This document shows, one piece after another, positions 26,491-35,645 of a stretch of DNA of 64,000 bases. A model generated the notes under the pieces. It was not told where the DNA came from and made no database searches. It saw only the letters and a program-made list of their open reading frames with translations. Where the stretch lies: assembly GCF_004122105.1 (NCBI RefSeq), contig NZ_SBKN01000008.1, positions 1-64,000 of the forward strand, written 5' to 3'. Both the position numbers and the translations under genes were made by a program. How positions within the stretch are numbered: position 1 is the first letter of the stretch; the number at the start of each line of letters is the position of its first letter. Source of the DNA: Flavobacterium stagni (GTDB lineage Bacteria > Bacteroidota > Bacteroidia > Flavobacteriales > Flavobacteriaceae).

Positions 26491-28209
26491 ATGCAACAAC
26501 TGGACTGGATTATTTTATCGGTAACCTTGCTCTCCATTGTCATCTATGGGGTGTACAAAACCAAAGGGAGCCGCAACGTAGAAGAATATATTTTAGGAAA
26601 CAAGCAAACCAATTGGTTTACCGTGGGGATTTCTGTCATGGCCACCCAAGCGAGTGCCATTACTTTTCTTTCTACCCCGGGACAGGCCTACCACGACGGA
26701 ATGGGATTTGTACAGTTCTATTTCGGACTCCCGATTGCCATGGTGGTAATTTCCCTGACGTTTATTCCCATTTACCACAAATTAAAAGTCTACACGGCCT
26801 ATGAATACCTCGAGCAACGATTCGATCTAAAAACCCGCTCGCTGGCTTCTATCTTATTCTTGATTCAGCGCGGACTTGGTACCGGACTCACCATTTATGC
26901 ACCGTCCATTGTGTTGTCTACCCTTTTGGGTTGGAACCTCACCATGCTCAATGTCATCATCGGTATTTTGGTGATTGTGTATACCTTTTCGGGAGGTACC
27001 AAAGCCGTAAACGTTACCCAAAAACAACAAATGTTTGTCATCATGAGCGGGATGTTGATTACCTTCTTTCTCATATTATCGCTCTTACCCAACGACATGA
27101 CCCTTTCCAATGCCATGCATATCGCGGGCGCTAATGAGAAAATGAATGTAGTCGACTTTTCATTTGACCCTGAAACCCGCTACACCATTTGGAGCGGTAT
27201 CGCTGGGGGTTTCTTTCTCAGTTTGGCCTATTTTGGAACCGACCAATCCCAAGTAGGTCGCTACCTCTCTGGAAAATCCGATCGCGAGAGTCAGATGGGA
27301 CTCATCATGAACGGCTTTCTAAAAGTTCCGATGCAGTTCTTTATTCTCCTCATCGGAGTTTTGGTGTTTGTTTTCTTCCAATTCAATGAAGTGCCGTTGA
27401 ATTTTAATCCCGTAAACAAGGATATAATTGAAAAGTCGGCCTATGCCAATGATTACCACAAATTAGAAGACCAATTAAAGGCATTGACCGAAGAGAAAAA
27501 AGAATATAATCTCTTGTATATCGATCACTTAAATCAGAATTACGACAATCCGATTTTACGGAATCGTTTAACGGCTTTGTCTGGAAAAGAACGGGATTTA
27601 CGCGATCAAGCCAAAGAATTAATCGCGAAAGCCGATCCCAAAGCGGAGACCAACGATAAAGATTATGTGTTTTTGTATTTCATTCTTAATTACCTTCCGA
27701 AAGGGTTGATTGGATTGTTACTCGCCGTAATCCTCAGTGCCGCCATGTCGTCCTCGGCTTCCGGACTCAATGCACTGGCATCTACAACCGCTATCGATAT
27801 CTATAAACGCAATTTAAAAGAAGAGAAATCCGATAAGCATTATGTTATGGCTACACGCTATTTTACGCTTTTGTGGGGTGTCATTGCTATTTTATTTGCT
27901 TGTGTAGGGACGCTTTTTGAAAACCTCATTCAGCTCGTGAATATTGTCGGGTCGATTTTCTACGGTACAGTGCTCGGGATATTCCTTGTCGGATTTTACA
28001 TTAAACACATCAAAGCAACTGCGATTTTCTACAGTGCCGTGATTTCCCAACTTTTAATCTTCTATATCTATTATCTGGATGTGGTGAGTTTCTTGTGGCT
28101 GAATTTTATTGGGGCTCTATTGACCATCGTGATTGCATGGTTGATCCAACGCACGCAGCCCAATGAATCTCCTGAGGAACTCCAACTTGTCCATGAAAAC
28201 GAAATTTAA
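26491..28209 (+). CDS. Sodium:solute symporter (SSS family)
   Basis: The 572-residue membrane protein has the SSS layout of about 13-14 helices. The family signature GTDQSQVGRYLSGKS lies near residue 250, and LLAVILSAAMSSSASGLNALAS gives the Na2-site Ser/Thr region near 415. A ~90-residue charged insert (about 305-385, KALTEEKKEYN...KADPKAETNDKDY) extends one loop. The protein co-transports Na+ with an unidentified organic solute, perhaps a sugar or sialic-acid-like compound given the adjacent PIG-L hydrolase; this link is inference. Confidence 0.92.
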   Translation: MQQLDWIILSVTLLSIVIYGVYKTKGSRNVEEYILGNKQTNWFTVGISVMATQASAITFLSTPGQAYHDGMGFVQFYFGLPIAMVVISLTFIPIYHKLKVYTAYEYLEQRFDLKTRSLASILFLIQRGLGTGLTIYAPSIVLSTLLGWNLTMLNVIIGILVIVYTFSGGTKAVNVTQKQQMFVIMSGMLITFFLILSLLPNDMTLSNAMHIAGANEKMNVVDFSFDPETRYTIWSGIAGGFFLSLAYFGTDQSQVGRYLSGKSDRESQMGLIMNGFLKVPMQFFILLIGVLVFVFFQFNEVPLNFNPVNKDIIEKSAYANDYHKLEDQLKALTEEKKEYNLLYIDHLNQNYDNPILRNRLTALSGKERDLRDQAKELIAKADPKAETNDKDYVFLYFILNYLPKGLIGLLLAVILSAAMSSSASGLNALASTTAIDIYKRNLKEEKSDKHYVMATRYFTLLWGVIAILFACVGTLFENLIQLVNIVGSIFYGTVLGIFLVGFYIKHIKATAIFYSAVISQLLIFYIYYLDVVSFLWLNFIGALLTIVIAWLIQRTQPNESPEELQLVHENEI

Positions 28210-28214
28210 ATAGA

Positions 28215-28238
28215 ACCACCTTCGGGTGGTTTTTTTTA
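28215..28238 (+). terminator. Terminator of the PIG-L/symporter operon
   Basis: ACCACC (28215-28220), loop TTCG, GGTGGT (28225-28230), then eight Ts. It abuts the end of the convergent minus-strand gene at 28236. Confidence 0.92.
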
Positions 28239-28871
28239 CGGTAAAATGTAATGGAAAATGGCAAAAAAGTGAAAAGCACTGCCTCCCAATACAAAGACAT
28301 GCCAAATGGGATGGTAAAAACGGTTGCGATCTTTGGCATAAAAATAAATTCCGCCCGTATAACAAACACCGCCTAACGCTATCAACAACAGCGCCGAGGA
28401 TGAAAGGGCATGAATGATGGGTTGTATACCAATGATGCACAACCAACCCATGACAGCATATAACGTCAAGGATAATTTCTCGTTGTAGCGGTATTTGGAA
28501 AACTTAAATACAAATCCGACGACCACCAATACCCAAATCAAACTAAAGAGTGTCCATCCCCAAACGCCTTTCAAACCCACCAACATTACAGGTGTATAGG
28601 TTCCAGCGATAAGAATGTAGATACTCAAATGGTCGACACGTTGCCAAAAACGTTTGTGCCGCAATTGCACGACCGCATGATAAATTGTTGAAGCGGAGTA
28701 TAAAAGCACCAAACTGAGTCCGAACACCAAACTCGCCCCCAATTCCAATAATGTGCCTTTCCAAGCGGTATATCCAACCAAAAGGACCAACGCCACCAAC
28801 GACAATACGGCACCCAACCCATGGGTGAGTACATTCCAAAATTCCTCTTGTTTGCGGTTCTTCCGTTTCAT
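28236..28871 (-). CDS. Hemolysin III / PAQR-family membrane protein
   Basis: The 211 residues form seven hydrophobic helices. The family motifs are the N-terminal EEFWNVLTHGLGAVLSLVAL, YSASTIYHAV after helix two (Ser/His of the predicted metal site), and PIWHVFVLGGSAFHFFAIFHYI at the C-terminus with two further histidines. These match YqfA/hemolysin III and eukaryotic PAQR receptors, which are thought to be zinc-dependent lipid hydrolases. Hemolytic activity is not implied. It is convergent with the symporter operon. Confidence 0.92.
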   Translation of the reverse strand: MKRKNRKQEEFWNVLTHGLGAVLSLVALVLLVGYTAWKGTLLELGASLVFGLSLVLLYSASTIYHAVVQLRHKRFWQRVDHLSIYILIAGTYTPVMLVGLKGVWGWTLFSLIWVLVVVGFVFKFSKYRYNEKLSLTLYAVMGWLCIIGIQPIIHALSSSALLLIALGGVCYTGGIYFYAKDRNRFYHPIWHVFVLGGSAFHFFAIFHYILP

Positions 28872-28884
28872 AGTTTAAAAGTAA

Positions 28885-28915
28885 GCAAAAAAAAGCCCCT
28901 GAAATTCAGGGGCTT
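28885..28915 (-). terminator. Terminator of the DUF2911 gene
   Basis: A perfect 10-bp stem (AAGCCCCTGA 28893-28902 with TCAGGGGCTT 28906-28915) lies nine bases after the stop of the minus-strand gene, with a run of Ts on the minus strand. Confidence 0.92.
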
Positions 28916-28923
28916 GATTTTTA

Positions 28924-29775
28924 TTATTTGCTCCATTCTTTGATGGAATCGTTATTCATTTTTACGTAATCGTCGTTTTTCGCTTTTTGTGCGCCGGCTA
29001 ACGATAACTTAGCGGTTTCAATCGCTCCTTTTTTATCGCCTAATTTTGCTTGGATTAACGATTTTAAACGCAATTGCCAAAACGGTGCTTCTTCCCCTGC
29101 TTTTACAGCTCCTACCGCTTTGTTTACATATTCTAAAGCTTTTGCCATTTCAATATTCGCTTGGTAGTAATATTGGGCTGCACTATAATAATCGTTGGCA
29201 GAAGGTCCGGCTAGCGTTTTATTGATACTCGCCATGGCCGCTTTTTGTGTAGGCACCTCAAACTTTACCGCTACAAACGTTTTTTCCCAAGCAATTTCTA
29301 ATTCAGCCGAGTCATTGGTTACATTGCCAATACCCATAGTAAAGGTTTCCACACGACGATCCGTCATCACAGGTTTTGCATTGGCACGCAACGCCACATC
29401 CGCTTCTTTAAATTCTTCTGGTGTTCCCCAGTTGTCAGTTGTTTTATAGAAAATTACTTCCCAGTTATCCGCTTTTGGTAATGTATACAAGGCATACTTT
29501 CCTTTTGCTAAGGTTTTTCCGTCAATCACTACATCTTCACTGAATGACACAAGGGTATTCGCATTCGCACCCGTTCTCCATAATTTTCCAAATGGCACTA
29601 AATCGCCAAAAATAGTACGGCCTTTGGCACTGGGACGGGAGTATTCAATAGCTACATCGGTCAAACCCACAACTTGATTTACAGTGGCTTTCGGACTCGA
29701 TTGAGGGGTTTTTACTTGCGCTTCGATCGCATACGATGCAATAAAAAAGGCAATTGCATAGATTAGTTTTTTCAT
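28924..29775 (-). CDS. Secreted DUF2911 domain protein
   Basis: The 283 residues open with a signal peptide (cleavage near SYAIEA, residue 19). The DUF2911 core spans ~25-170 with its family phrases SPKATVNQVVGLTDVAIEYSRPSAKGRTIFGDLVPFGKLWRTGANANTLVSF and GKYALYTLP. A C-terminal helical, TPR-like part (~180-283) includes SANDYYSAAQYYYQANIEMAKALEYVNKAV. The family is widespread in Bacteroidota and has no known activity. The gene is monocistronic with its own terminator. Confidence 0.93.
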   Translation of the reverse strand: MKKLIYAIAFFIASYAIEAQVKTPQSSPKATVNQVVGLTDVAIEYSRPSAKGRTIFGDLVPFGKLWRTGANANTLVSFSEDVVIDGKTLAKGKYALYTLPKADNWEVIFYKTTDNWGTPEEFKEADVALRANAKPVMTDRRVETFTMGIGNVTNDSAELEIAWEKTFVAVKFEVPTQKAAMASINKTLAGPSANDYYSAAQYYYQANIEMAKALEYVNKAVGAVKAGEEAPFWQLRLKSLIQAKLGDKKGAIETAKLSLAGAQKAKNDDYVKMNNDSIKEWSK

Positions 29776-29854
29776 GGTTCATTGTTTTAGTTCTGCCAAA
29801 ATTACTAAAAGCGATGGGGTCAAACTGTTAATTTAAACTTAAAAGGGAATAATT

Positions 29855-29899
29855 TTTGTTTAACTTATTTTTCTTTTTGTTAAACAAACTGTATCTTTA
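29855..29899 (+). promoter_or_regulatory. Perfect inverted repeat and -7 box ahead of the photolyase operon
   Basis: TTTGTTTAAC (29855-29864) and GTTAAACAAA (29879-29888) form a perfect 10-bp inverted repeat spaced by 14 T-rich bases. A -7-like box TATCTTTA (29892-29899, consensus TAnnTTTG) follows directly, and the first ATG of the operon is at 29911. Spacing fits a dimeric repressor or MerR-type regulator acting at the promoter. The regulator is not encoded in this window. Confidence 0.55.
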
Positions 29900-29910
29900 C
29901 CAAAAAAACA

Positions 29911-30381
29911 ATGAAGATCTATACACTGCACTCTAAACAGTTTCTTCCCATAACTCTTGATGAAGCCTGGGATTTCTTTTCCGATCCGATGAACCTAAAT
30001 ACCATCACACCCGATGATATGGGGTTTAAAACCCTCTCTGGTGCGGATCGGAAAATGTACCCGGGACAAATCATCCAGTATATTGTTACGCCCTTATTAA
30101 ATATTCCCATGAAATGGGTAACCGAAATCACACACGTTGATCACAAAAAGTTTTTTGTTGACGAACAACGATTTGGTCCATATGCTTTATGGCACCACAA
30201 ACATTTCTTTAAAGAAGTACCCGGCGGTGTAGAAATGGAAGACATCGTCGACTATAAACTACCCATGGGTATGTTAGGGCAACTCGTGCACCCAATACTT
30301 GTCAAACCACGTTTGCACCAAATTTTTGACTACCGAAGAAAGAAGTTAATCGAACTCTTTGGCGAATTTAAACCTGAATAA
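29911..30381 (+). CDS. SRPBCC-family ligand-binding protein
   Basis: The 156-residue protein follows the START/SRPBCC fold: LHSKQFLPITLDEAWDFFSDPMNLNTITPDDMGFKTL at the N-terminus, then YPGQIIQYIVTP, MKWVTEITHVDHKKFFVDEQRFGPYALWHHKHFFKEVPGGVEMEDIVDY, and a C-terminal helix from HPILVKPRLHQIFDYRRKKLIELF. This fold has a deep hydrophobic cavity for a small ligand. Close homologues sit with photolyase genes in many flavobacteria. It is the first gene of the light-damage operon and lies 1 bp before the SDR gene. The ligand is unknown. Confidence 0.9.
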   Translation: MKIYTLHSKQFLPITLDEAWDFFSDPMNLNTITPDDMGFKTLSGADRKMYPGQIIQYIVTPLLNIPMKWVTEITHVDHKKFFVDEQRFGPYALWHHKHFFKEVPGGVEMEDIVDYKLPMGMLGQLVHPILVKPRLHQIFDYRRKKLIELFGEFKPE

Positions 30382-30382
30382 C

Positions 30383-31081
30383 ATGAAAAATATCCTATTG
30401 ATTGGTGGTTCCAAAGGAATCGGTCGTGCCCTTGCCCAACAATTACAGTTTGAGTCCAACCTTTTTGTAGCTTCACGCTCAGTGGAAGATTTAGCCGACT
30501 TAAAACTTACCCACATTCCGTTTGATGCGACACAAGATACCTTGGATACTTCCGCCCTTCCTGCTGAAATCCACGGATTGGTATATCTGCCAGGAAGCAT
30601 AAATCTACGTCCGTTTAAGGGTTTAAAGTCAGAAGCGTTTGAAAGTGATTTGCAACTGAACTTCATCGGACTCGTGAAAGTAGTACAAACCGTATTACCG
30701 CAACTCACCGCTGCTTCCCAGTCGAGTGTGGTGGCCTACAGTTCGGTTGCTGCTTCGATGGGTATGCCTTTTCACACTTCTGTGGCTGCAGCCAAAGGCG
30801 CTATTGAAGGTTTTGCCAAAGCCTTTGCCGCTGAATATGCTCCCAAAGTGCGCATGAATGTCATCGCGCCTTCACTCACCGATACGCCATTAGCGGATAA
30901 ATTCTTAAATTCGGAAGAGAAAAAAGAAAAAGCGGCTTTACGTAACCCCATGAAAAAAGTGGGTACACCACAAGATATCGCACAAATGACAGCCTTTTTA
31001 TTGAGCGAACAAAGCAACTGGATCACCGGTCAAGTGTTTGCCGTAGACGGAGGAATGTCCACATTAATCGTAAATAGTTAA
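30383..31081 (+). CDS. Short-chain dehydrogenase/reductase
   Basis: With the ATG at 30383 (the upstream in-frame starts overlap the preceding gene) the product has 232 residues. It has the NAD(P)-binding motif LLIGGSKGIGRALAQQ and a modified NAG-type segment LVYLPGSINL. The catalytic Ser is in YSSVAASMG. The expected YxxxK is degenerate: the region reads FHTSVAAAKGAIEGF, where the usual Tyr is replaced by Ser or Val, so activity is uncertain. The end is QSNWITGQVFAVDGGMSTL. It is probably part of the SRPBCC-SDR-photolyase unit. Confidence 0.88.
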   Translation: MKNILLIGGSKGIGRALAQQLQFESNLFVASRSVEDLADLKLTHIPFDATQDTLDTSALPAEIHGLVYLPGSINLRPFKGLKSEAFESDLQLNFIGLVKVVQTVLPQLTAASQSSVVAYSSVAASMGMPFHTSVAAAKGAIEGFAKAFAAEYAPKVRMNVIAPSLTDTPLADKFLNSEEKKEKAALRNPMKKVGTPQDIAQMTAFLLSEQSNWITGQVFAVDGGMSTLIVNS

Positions 31082-31082
31082 G

Positions 31083-32369
31083 ATGAATATATTCTGGTTC
31101 CGAAGAGACCTGAGGGTCGACGACAATGTCGGATTGTACCACGCATTAAGCAGTGGCCAACCCGTATTGCCTATTTTTATTTTTGACACGTCGATTCTCT
31201 CGCAACTGCCGCCCGATGATGCTCGTGTGACTTTTATTCACCAGCAATTGGAGGCGATACAGCAAGCACTTCATGCCGTAGGAAAATCTTTAGCGGTTTT
31301 TCACGGAACACCCGAAGAGGTATATACCCAACTTCTATCGGAACAAAAAATTGACACTATTTACACCAACCACGATTATGAGCCTTATGCCCGCAAACGG
31401 GACAAAGCCTTGAATCAATTGTTTAAATCCAAAGGGGTAGATTTCAAAACCTCAAAGGATCAAGTGATTTTTGAAAAGAGTGAAGTGGTAAAAGATGACG
31501 GTACACCTTATGTGGTCTATACCCCCTACAGCCGTCGTTGGAAAGAACGTTTTCGAACCCTTACTTTACAACACTATCCATCGGAAACTTTATTGGATCA
31601 AATAACCGATCATACGTATCCCTTTTTGACTCTTGAAAACATCGGATTCAAACCTTCCAAAATAAAAGTTCGACCCTACGATGTATCCGAAACCTTGATA
31701 CGGAACTACGAAGCGACTCGTAATTTTCCCGCACTGAATAAAACGTCTTTCCTCGGCATCTATTTGCGTTTTGGAGCCGTTTCCATCCGCAAGATGATGG
31801 CCAAAGCAATTGCCGAGAAAAACGAAACCTTCTGGAATGAATTGATTTGGCGGGAGTTTTTCATGCAAATCCTTTGGCATTTTCCGCATACAGTGCACCA
31901 AAGTTTCAAACCCAAATACGACGAAATCCAATGGAACAACGATGTGGATTTGTTCCAAAAATGGTGTTCCGGAACCACAGGCTATCCCATTGTAGATGCC
32001 GGGATGCGCGAACTTAACGCTACCGGTCACATGCACAACCGTGTGCGCATGATTGTAGCGAGTTTTTTATGTAAACACCTACTCATCGATTGGCGTTGGG
32101 GCGAAACCTATTTTGCCTTAAAACTCCTCGATTATGAACAAGCGAGTAATGTCGGTAATTGGCAATGGGCGGCAGGCAGTGGTGTCGATGCAGCGCCCTA
32201 TTTCCGCATTTTCAATCCCAGCGAACAAATCAAGAAGTTTGATAAAGACTGGTATTATATCAAAAAATGGGTACCTGAAGTGGAAACCTCAGCCTATCCC
32301 AACCCTATAGTTGACCATAAAGAAGCCCGCGAGCGTTGCTTAACTGTTTACAAAGCCGCCGTGGGATAA
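31083..32369 (+). CDS. Cryptochrome/deoxyribodipyrimidine photolyase
   Basis: The 428 residues start with the antenna-binding Rossmann domain (MNIFWFRRDLRVDDNVGLYHAL). The FAD-binding helical domain follows, with NELIWREFFMQILWHFP, then WCSGTTGYPIVDAGMRELNATGHMHNR, WRWGETYFALKLLDYEQASN and VGNWQWAAGSGVDAAPYFRIFNP. These are class I CPD photolyase hallmarks, including the tryptophan electron-transfer positions. It would repair cyclobutane pyrimidine dimers using blue light. It lies 1 bp after the SDR gene and 15 bp before a second family member. Confidence 0.94.
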   Translation: MNIFWFRRDLRVDDNVGLYHALSSGQPVLPIFIFDTSILSQLPPDDARVTFIHQQLEAIQQALHAVGKSLAVFHGTPEEVYTQLLSEQKIDTIYTNHDYEPYARKRDKALNQLFKSKGVDFKTSKDQVIFEKSEVVKDDGTPYVVYTPYSRRWKERFRTLTLQHYPSETLLDQITDHTYPFLTLENIGFKPSKIKVRPYDVSETLIRNYEATRNFPALNKTSFLGIYLRFGAVSIRKMMAKAIAEKNETFWNELIWREFFMQILWHFPHTVHQSFKPKYDEIQWNNDVDLFQKWCSGTTGYPIVDAGMRELNATGHMHNRVRMIVASFLCKHLLIDWRWGETYFALKLLDYEQASNVGNWQWAAGSGVDAAPYFRIFNPSEQIKKFDKDWYYIKKWVPEVETSAYPNPIVDHKEARERCLTVYKAAVG

Positions 32370-32384
32370 AACCCTTATCGCCCC

Positions 32385-33845
32385 ATGAAAGTAGTATGGC
32401 TCAAACGTGATTTACGCCTGCACGACCACGAAGCTTTGTTTCGCGCTATCGCAACCAAAGAAAAAGTGCTCTTGCTCTATATCCTTGAGCCCTCACTCCA
32501 GCAGGATATCCATTACAGTGCGCGGCACTTTAATTTTATCAAAGAATCGTTGGCCGAACTCCAACACGATCTGTTACCCTTTCACACACAAATCCTTATA
32601 GTGGAGGAAGAAGCGACTTTTGTCTTTGAAAAATTAATTGAAATGGCGTCGATTACCGGCGTATATTCCCACCAAGAAACCGGTATTCAACGTACCTTCC
32701 ATCGGGATATTGAGGTGAGCGAACTCCTTCGTGCCAACGGCATTCCGTGGTTTGAATACATTACCAATGGGGTAATCCGTGGCCTGCGCAACCGCCAAAC
32801 CTGGAAAGAAGATTGGTACGACTTTATGGAGAAAGCCCGCTTTCCGTTTGAAGCCAATGGTCGAACTTTTGTGAAATACACCGAAATCGAGAAACTCGAA
32901 ATCCATTTTAAAATTCCGTCCCTCGACACGCCTAAGGACACACCTTTCCAAAAAGGAGGCCGTTCCGTGGGCTTGCGTTACCTGAAATCCTTTCTCACCG
33001 AACGCGTTGAAAACTACAGCCGCCACATCTCCAAACCCGAATTGGGACGCAAAGGATGCAGTCGGCTTTCACCATATATCGCATGGGGCAATCTTTCCAT
33101 ACGAGAAGTCTATCAATGGACGTGGGAAGTGCGCCAAAAAGGAAAATTCAAACGCCAAATCGACAACTTCGCTTCGCGTTTACGCTGGCAAGCCCATTTT
33201 ATCCAAAAGTTTGAAATGGAATGTTCGATGGAATTTTACCCCGTCAACAAAGGCTATTTGCACTTAAAGTTACCGGTTAATACAAACTATCATGAGGCTT
33301 GGTGTTCAGGAAAAACAGGAGTACCTATCGTAGATGCATGTATGCGTTGTTTGAATACCACAGGCTACCTCAACTTTCGCATGCGTGCCCTAGTCGTTTC
33401 GTTCTACACCCACCACTTGATGCAACCGTGGCAAAATTGCAGTCCGCACCTTGCCCAACAGTTTTTGGACTTCGAACCCGGAATTCATTACCCCCAAATT
33501 CAAATGCAAGCCGGCGTTACAGGCGTGAATATGATTCGTATTTATAATCCGGTGAAGAACTCCATCGAACACGATGCCCATGGGGATTTTATCCGTAAAT
33601 GGGTGCCCGAATTGCGCAACATCCCCGAAGCGTTTATCCACGAACCGTGGAAACTGACGCCCATCGAACAAATGTTGTATGGATTCGAACCCGGTTATGA
33701 CTATCCCTTCCCGATTGTGCCTTTAGAAGAAGCGCAGAAAGCAGCTACCGACTTTTGGTGGAATTTTAGAAAACAACAGGAAGTGCGAAGCGACAGTAAA
33801 CGCATTTTAGCCAAACATACGTTCCCCGACCGCGAAGCTTCTTAA
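32385..33845 (+). CDS. Second photolyase/cryptochrome-family protein
   Basis: The 486 residues share the photolyase plan but are clearly divergent from the upstream gene. The N-terminus is [22 protein letters not shown]. The FAD domain includes [20 protein letters not shown], then [57 protein letters not shown], and ending [17 protein letters not shown] and [13 protein letters not shown]. The usual WQW region of CPD photolyases is changed to MQAGVTG, a feature of a separate flavobacterial subgroup. It could be a (6-4) photolyase-like enzyme or a light sensor; the sequence alone does not decide. The 3' end overlaps the convergent SGNH gene by four bases. Confidence 0.88.
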   Translation: MKVVWLKRDLRLHDHEALFRAIATKEKVLLLYILEPSLQQDIHYSARHFNFIKESLAELQHDLLPFHTQILIVEEEATFVFEKLIEMASITGVYSHQETGIQRTFHRDIEVSELLRANGIPWFEYITNGVIRGLRNRQTWKEDWYDFMEKARFPFEANGRTFVKYTEIEKLEIHFKIPSLDTPKDTPFQKGGRSVGLRYLKSFLTERVENYSRHISKPELGRKGCSRLSPYIAWGNLSIREVYQWTWEVRQKGKFKRQIDNFASRLRWQAHFIQKFEMECSMEFYPVNKGYLHLKLPVNTNYHEAWCSGKTGVPIVDACMRCLNTTGYLNFRMRALVVSFYTHHLMQPWQNCSPHLAQQFLDFEPGIHYPQIQMQAGVTGVNMIRIYNPVKNSIEHDAHGDFIRKWVPELRNIPEAFIHEPWKLTPIEQMLYGFEPGYDYPFPIVPLEEAQKAATDFWWNFRKQQEVRSDSKRILAKHTFPDREAS

Positions 33846-34489
33846 GGCTGAAGATACGGACGTAAAGCAGTAATCCAAATAGCGTACCCTAAGGCATTCA
33901 TGTGCAGTTGGTCCTCCCGAAACAAAGCTGGATTCGGCACCCCATTTTGCAACATGGCCTCCCATACCGAAATAAAGACCGTAGCCGGTTGTTTGGCCAA
34001 ATAGGCTTCGATCAAACGATTGGTGGCTTGCATCCGTTCCTGCATGGCCCAGCGCGACGGACAGGGTTTGATGCCTACAAAATAAAAAGGCACCTTGGGA
34101 AATGCTTGACGGATATGGGTAAAGAATGTTTGAAAACGAAGTAATACCGCTTCAGGGGTAAGGTTTGGATCTGCTGCAATGTCATTTTCACCACAGTAAA
34201 AGACGATTTTAGAAGGTTCGTACTTTAAAACCACCTCATCCTCATAAAACAAAATATCATTAATTGTAGCGCCTCCAAATCCGCGATTAAGGATGTTGGG
34301 ATTATTGAAGTCGGATGCCATAGTGGTCCATAGTCGGAACGACGAACTCCCCACAAACAACACCAAACCTTTTTGCGGTGGGTGAATACTGTCTTGTTTT
34401 CGAAATTGGGCTATCTCCCCTGCAAATTGCTGTTGACCAAAGCCAACAAGCCCGATAAAAAAGCATCCTAAAAACAGTAATTTTCTCAT
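33842..34489 (-). CDS. SGNH/GDSL-family esterase, secreted
   Basis: The 215 residues have a signal peptide (cleavage near GFGQ, residue 18). SGNH blocks are visible: block [12 protein letters not shown] with Ser nucleophile at about 49, block II GFGGATI, block III CGENDI and block [14 protein letters not shown] with the Asp-x-x-His pair. These hydrolyse acyl or acetyl esters, often on glycans. The 3' end overlaps the convergent photolyase-family gene by four bases and the 5' end overlaps the HAD gene upstream by four bases. Substrate unknown. Confidence 0.92.
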   Translation of the reverse strand: MRKLLFLGCFFIGLVGFGQQQFAGEIAQFRKQDSIHPPQKGLVLFVGSSSFRLWTTMASDFNNPNILNRGFGGATINDILFYEDEVVLKYEPSKIVFYCGENDIAADPNLTPEAVLLRFQTFFTHIRQAFPKVPFYFVGIKPCPSRWAMQERMQATNRLIEAYLAKQPATVFISVWEAMLQNGVPNPALFREDQLHMNALGYAIWITALRPYLQP

Positions 34490-35145
34490 GCTAATAAAGC
34501 CGCTAATCGTTCATAATTCAAGGCTTTGAAATCTTGCACCACGACATCGGCTTGGGTATAATCTTGTCCTTTAGAATGGAAACTGTCGTACCCTACACAA
34601 AATACACCCGCGGCTTTGGCGGCAAGAATCCCGTTGGTACTGTCTTCGATTACGATACATTCGGTTGCTTGATCGCCCGATAAATGTACGGCATGTTCAA
34701 AGATCGCCGGATGCGGTTTGGATTGCGGAAACTCTTCTCCGGAAACGATATGACTAAAATGTGGGAACAACTCAAAACGTTTGAAAATACGGTGAATGGT
34801 AACTCGAGCAGAAGACGAAGCCAACACCAATTGGATGTTATGGGCTCTCAAATCCAGTATTAATTCGTGTACGCCTTCCAACAAAGTGAGGTCTTCTTTC
34901 TGATCAAAGGCATCATTAAACAACATGCGTTTGGTATCCACCAATTCTTCTACGGTTTGGGGTAAATCAAATTGGTCTTTTAATTTTTGAAAGATATTCT
35001 TGGTCGAATTCCCCGTAAACGAAGCATACATTTCAGGCGTAACGGTGATGCCGAGTTGTTCAAACTGTTGGTGGTAGGCATAATGGTGTACGGGTTCGGT
35101 ATCCACGATCACCCCATCCATATCAAAAATGACGGTTTTAAGCAT
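34486..35145 (-). CDS. HAD-superfamily hydrolase, beta-phosphoglucomutase-like
   Basis: The 219-residue protein has motif I FDMDGVIVDTEP (nucleophile Asp8), a helical cap (~15-80), motif II VLASSSARVTIHRI, a Lys in SKPHPAIFEHA and motif III CIVIEDSTNGILAAKAAG. This is the subfamily I layout of beta-phosphoglucomutases and phosphoglycolate-type phosphatases. It is cytoplasmic, phosphate-transferring or hydrolysing, with unknown substrate. It overlaps the neighbouring genes on both sides by 1-4 bases, so it is translationally coupled in the TcdA-DUF1648-HAD-SGNH run. Confidence 0.93.
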   Translation of the reverse strand: MLKTVIFDMDGVIVDTEPVHHYAYHQQFEQLGITVTPEMYASFTGNSTKNIFQKLKDQFDLPQTVEELVDTKRMLFNDAFDQKEDLTLLEGVHELILDLRAHNIQLVLASSSARVTIHRIFKRFELFPHFSHIVSGEEFPQSKPHPAIFEHAVHLSGDQATECIVIEDSTNGILAAKAAGVFCVGYDSFHSKGQDYTQADVVVQDFKALNYERLAALLA

Positions 35146-35645
35146 TAGCTGTTTTTAAAGAGTTGGATTAAAAAATAGAATAAAGGGACAAATACAGCAC
35201 CCATCACGCCCAGGAGTATCCATCGGCCGCCGTCAAATGCGGCATTGTGGGCAACTTGCACCGTTTGCCATTCAATCGCAAAGAAAACGCCCACAAGAAC
35301 CAATTTCAGCGTCCGCAACATACGAACAGCTATCTGGTACAAACGCGGGGCATTGGCTTCGGTAACAGCCACCGGAAAATTAAACCAGTGGGGATGCCGC
35401 CCGATATAGGTGAGTCCGATGTACATCGCTGTAGCAATTCCCGACCCCAAAAAAATCGCCCATTTGTCGCCATAGCCATCGACCTGACCTTGACCGTTGA
35501 AGTGGGTAGGAATTACGTCGGGTAACTGCGCGTAGTGTACACTTACATAAATCCACGAACTGATTAACCCCAACAAGGCAATGGCTTCTACCCCATTGTC
35601 AAAAGCGGTTCGCGGTACAGTGAGTTGGGGACGATTCGATTCCAT
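35145..35645 (-). CDS. DUF1648-type membrane protein
   Basis: Starting at the ATG at 35645, which overlaps the stop codon of the upstream gene by one base, gives 166 residues; longer in-frame starts lie inside that gene and are rejected. The protein has about four membrane helices (near 18-36, 62-82, 105-122 and 137-158). The DUF1648 pattern YAQLPDVIPTHFNGQGQVDGYGDKWAIFLGSG lies between the first two. The family is related to SdpI/YhdJ-type integral membrane proteins of unknown function. Confidence 0.88.
   Translation of the reverse strand: MESNRPQLTVPRTAFDNGVEAIALLGLISSWIYVSVHYAQLPDVIPTHFNGQGQVDGYGDKWAIFLGSGIATAMYIGLTYIGRHPHWFNFPVAVTEANAPRLYQIAVRMLRTLKLVLVGVFFAIEWQTVQVAHNAAFDGGRWILLGVMGAVFVPLFYFLIQLFKNS

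Noticed and set aside
33842..33845. Frameshift or mis-annotated end between photolyase-like and SGNH genes
   Set aside because: The genes are convergent with complete C-terminal motifs; a 4-bp overlap of stops is ordinary.
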